Of a stretch of DNA of 64,000 nt, positions 61,453 to 64,000 are shown in pieces. Made by a program: the position numbers and the translations under genes. The notes under the pieces are model-generated. The model was not told the DNA's origin, did not search any database, and worked only from the letters and a program-made list of their open reading frames with translations. Origin of the DNA: Virgibacillus sp. LDC-1 (GTDB lineage Bacteria; Bacillota; Bacilli; Bacillales; Amphibacillaceae); contig NZ_JARUVL010000009.1 in NCBI RefSeq assembly GCF_030137545.1, positions 1-64,000 of the forward strand, read 5' to 3'. The stretch's first letter is position 1. Every line of letters starts with the position of its first letter.

Positions 61453-62229
61453 TTAAAAGTGATATGGATAGATTTTTAAAAAGCCGAGCTGGTTCGAGAT
61501 AAGGCATGCTATCAAAAAAGTAATGAGCATACATAAGAAAAAGAATCCATCCTGTTTTTTTACGTTAAACTGGCGATAGTAGGTTCGGTTTCGATCTCCT
61601 GTGAATCCTTTTGATTCCATGGCAATTGCGGTTCGTTCTGCTTTTCGAATCGCGCTTGCAAGTAACGGGATAGCAAATCGCTTATAATGCTTCCATCTTT
61701 CATTGTATCCATTGCCACGAGCTCCTCGAATACGGTGAGCAGCATGAAGGAGCTGCCATTCTTCCTTCATCATCGGTAGAAAACGAAATCCAGCAAGTAC
61801 TCCATAAGCGATTTTCGGAGAAAGTCTCATCTGCTGATTAAGGCTAAGAATAAAATCTACCATATCTGTTGTAAAAATAAATAGTAATGATAGTGCCGCA
61901 ACGCTTAATACTCGCAAGGCAAGTGCGAGTGCTGTCAAAAGTGCTTCATAGGAAAACGAAAGTCCGAACAAATGGATGACGTTTTCTAGATTCTGGGATG
62001 GTGCGCCAACGAAAAGTGTCGTCCAAAGCATGCCAAAAGATAATATACTAAATGGAAGTAAATAGAGCACATAGCGCTTCCAATGAATCTGTCCTCCGAT
62101 AAAAGTTAGTGTAATTGTCCAAACAAATAAGAGTGCGGGAGTGATAGGGTCAAAAACAAGTGCTAATAAGATAATGGTTACGACGATTGTTAAGGCCTTT
62201 ACACTTGGATTAAGTTGGTGTAGAAACAT
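61453..62229 (-). CDS. ykoC: ECF transporter transmembrane component EcfT (YkoC-like)
   Basis: The start is ATG 62229 after GGAGGGGCAAGA, giving 258 residues. About five membrane helices are followed by coupling-helix motifs of EcfT: [39 protein letters not shown]-type and [19 protein letters not shown], both with the conserved A-R-G. It links the substrate-binding S component to the ATPase. The order S-A-T on this strand matches B. subtilis ykoE-ykoD-ykoC, a thiamine or hydroxymethylpyrimidine importer. Confidence 0.85.
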   Translation of the reverse strand: [258 protein letters not shown]

Positions 62230-63877
62230 TCTTGCCCCTCCTTTCACAGCATCGTTTGAGCTGAATTGGAGTAGGAAGCGTTAATTGCCATTGTTGGAGA
62301 AGTTTTTCTGATTTTGCCCATAAATGTTCTGGTTCACAATTTACAGCTATTTCTCCTTGATTCATAACAATGACCCGTGTTGCATGTTCATAGACAAGGT
62401 CCATGTCATGGGTAATCATGACGATGGTTGTTCCTGTCTTGTGTCTTTCTGATAAAAGGTGCATCAATTCGCGATTAGAAAGGGCGTCCTGTCCGAATGT
62501 TGGTTCATCCAGGATTAACATTGCTTGATTATCAATTAACATCGTTGCAACACTTAACCTTCGTTTTTGTCCTTGACTCAAGTGGAACGGATGGTGATTT
62601 TTCAAGTTAGTTAATCCACAGTTATCGAGCATCTCCATTGTTTTTGTTTTTATAACTTCATCTGAAAGCTCCTTTAAACGTAAGCTGTAAGCAACTTCCT
62701 CGAAAACGGAATCGGTAATAAATTGATGCTCAGGATTTTGAAATACGTACCCAATGTTATCCCGTAGCTCCTTTTCTTGCCATGAAGCAAGTTGTTTATT
62801 CTTTAGAAGAATCGAACCTTCTGAGGGCTGCTCAATTCCTGCAAGCAAACGCGAAAGCGTCGTTTTTCCGCTTCCATTAGATCCAATAATAGCAACAAAA
62901 TCCCCATGATAGATGTTTATTGACACATTTTGAATAATTTTTTTCTTCCTTTTAGAATAGGCTATTTGGTTTGCTACTAACAATGCCTGCTTATACGTCT
63001 GTTTTGGCATGATGTTATTGTCCCAGTATGCTGGTTTATATTGTTCGGCCTGACAAGCAAAAGCGGACAGTGTTAATGGAATAGGGAGTGTTTTATTGTG
63101 ATAAGGCAATACATAGTTTGCTACCCTAGGTAACCAGATGCCTTCTTTTTGAAGTAAAGGACGTTTATGATTAATCGCACCACGTAATGGGCCATCATAA
63201 AAAATAGTTCCATCATTATTAAGTAACACACACCGTTCTGCTAGTTCTGTCCAACCATCAAGCTGGTGTTCAATAATAATGAGGCTACACCCTGTCTGCA
63301 CTTTTATAGAACGTATCGTTTCAATTAATTCCATTGCCGCCATAGGGTCTAGGTTTGCAGTTGGTTCATCAAGTATCAGCAGCTTTGGCTCTAAAGCAAG
63401 TATACACGCGAGCGCCAATTTTTGTTTTTGTCCGCCAGATAAGCTTGAAATAGTAGCCTTCTTAAAAGGCATTAAACCGACTAACTCTAAGGCGTCGTCT
63501 ATTTTTTTCGCTATTTTCATCTTAGGGATGCGGATGTTTTCTAGTCCGAAAGCTACCTCATCCTCTACTGTGAGCATACAAAATTGTGTTTCCGGATCTT
63601 GAAACACAACCCCGACATGTTGTGCAAGCTCCCCAGGACGATAATCTGTTGTTCGTTTCCCATTTATTATGACGTCACCTTGCATTTCCCCGTCCAATTC
63701 ACGAGGATAAAGTCCATTCAAGCAGTAGGTTAATGTACTTTTTCCGCAACCACTTGGTCCAAGCAGAAGGATGCTTTCTCCTTCCAGTAATTCGAAGTTA
63801 ACCGCATTTAATGTATCTCTGTTAGATGAAAAATCGTATCGCACATGCAACTGATTTACTTGTAAAAAAGGCATCAT
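62210..63877 (-). CDS. ykoD: ECF transporter double ATPase (YkoD-like)
   Basis: This 555-residue protein holds two fused ABC ATPase domains. The first (5-235) has Walker A LGPSGCGKSTL, Q-loop VFQDPETQFCMLTVEDEVAFGL, signature LSGGQKQKLALA and Walker B LLILDEPTANLD. The second (about 300-530) has GSNGSGKTTL, VFQNPEHQFITDSVFEEVAYSL, LSQGQKRRLSVA and AMLILDEPTFGQD. It powers vitamin uptake with the EcfT and S components. It overlaps EcfT by 20 bp, and its start overlaps the stop of the S component (ATGATG). Confidence 0.9.
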   Translation of the reverse strand: MMPFLQVNQLHVRYDFSSNRDTLNAVNFELLEGESILLLGPSGCGKSTLTYCLNGLYPRELDGEMQGDVIINGKRTTDYRPGELAQHVGVVFQDPETQFCMLTVEDEVAFGLENIRIPKMKIAKKIDDALELVGLMPFKKATISSLSGGQKQKLALACILALEPKLLILDEPTANLDPMAAMELIETIRSIKVQTGCSLIIIEHQLDGWTELAERCVLLNNDGTIFYDGPLRGAINHKRPLLQKEGIWLPRVANYVLPYHNKTLPIPLTLSAFACQAEQYKPAYWDNNIMPKQTYKQALLVANQIAYSKRKKKIIQNVSINIYHGDFVAIIGSNGSGKTTLSRLLAGIEQPSEGSILLKNKQLASWQEKELRDNIGYVFQNPEHQFITDSVFEEVAYSLRLKELSDEVIKTKTMEMLDNCGLTNLKNHHPFHLSQGQKRRLSVATMLIDNQAMLILDEPTFGQDALSNRELMHLLSERHKTGTTIVMITHDMDLVYEHATRVIVMNQGEIAVNCEPEHLWAKSEKLLQQWQLTLPTPIQLKRCCERRGKNVSTPT

Positions 63878-63999
63878 GCAGATTTCTTCCTACGTAATTC
63901 TTTTCCTAGTGCAAAGCTGGAAAGCACACCTGTCTTAGCTAAGCCGTCACTGATTGCCTTCCCGATTAAACCTGCAATAAGAGCACCACTAATAAGACG
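63874..63999 (-). CDS. ykoE: ECF transporter S component, YkoE-like (C-terminus only)
   Basis: The last 41 codons before the right edge read RLISGALIAGLIGKAISDGL, then AKTGVLSSFALGKELRRKKSA-stop. Small residues in the helix and the basic end match YkoE, the thiamine/HMP-binding S component. Its stop overlaps the YkoD start. The rest, and any TPP riboswitch upstream, lies outside the window. Confidence 0.75.
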   Translation of the reverse strand, partial: RLISGALIAGLIGKAISDGLAKTGVLSSFALGKELRRKKSA

Positions 64000-64000
64000 T

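Overview
The window is about 64 kb of a low-G+C, endospore-forming Bacillaceae chromosome, most like the Oceanobacillus/Virgibacillus group. The evidence is spore-coat genes (CotF-like, CotY/CotZ-like), lipoteichoic acid synthase, YueI, YfhD, YitT, a Ytr-type ABC operon, strong GGAGG ribosome binding sites and sigma-A promoters. Assignment below family level is inference.

Region 1 (1-17000) is a polymorphic-toxin island. Its centre is a giant secreted RHS/YD-repeat gene on the minus strand (11666 to 3309, about 2,780 codons). It is broken by two frameshifts, one in a TA repeat near 8990 and one in an A tract near 3902. Toxin-tip cassettes lie on both sides. Those on the left are on the minus strand (NucA/NucB-type DNase with a ComJ-like immunity protein; an HNH-like tip with its immunity gene). 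Those on the right are on the plus strand (EHHH-type, SHH-type and another HNH-like tip, each with an immunity gene). All six tips share the same linker of about 380 bp. The 3' end of the main gene (3605-4465) and the first right-hand cassette (11887-12748) form a long, nearly identical inverted repeat that flanks the RHS core and its 5' region. Recombination there would flip the core and give it a different toxin. Three orphan cassettes are preceded by the first codons of a serine recombinase and a 28-bp quasi-palindrome; in the two right-hand copies that palindrome is an exact reverse complement of the other.

Region 2 (17000-43600) is mostly housekeeping and transport: PAP2-type membrane protein, tRNA-Ala, a YeiH-type exporter with divergent LysR regulator, a YhcR-like multidomain extracellular nuclease/5'-nucleotidase, a POT peptide transporter, YhdT-PanF pantothenate uptake, a DCC-family redox protein, a DUF4097 protein, acetoacetyl-CoA synthetase, DedA, the divergent psd/pssA pair for phosphatidylethanolamine, LtaS, YitT, AIM24, CotF-like coat protein, a lone TctA-type permease and an MBL-fold hydrolase.

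Region 3 (43600-54600) holds selD-mnmH for 2-selenouridine in tRNA, exonuclease III, a YtrA-regulated six-gene ABC operon behind clear palindromic operators, a short-chain dehydrogenase, a thioredoxin-like protein and a CotY/CotZ-like coat protein.

Region 4 (54600-64000) holds tRNA-Ser, a seven-gene operon (UTRA regulator, PTS IIA/IIB/IIC of the ascorbate type, phosphotriesterase-family lactonase, KDPG-type aldolase, creatininase-family hydrolase) whose substrate is unknown, tRNA-Thr, a dispersed intergenic repeat, and the T, A and partial S components of a YkoEDC-type ECF transporter.
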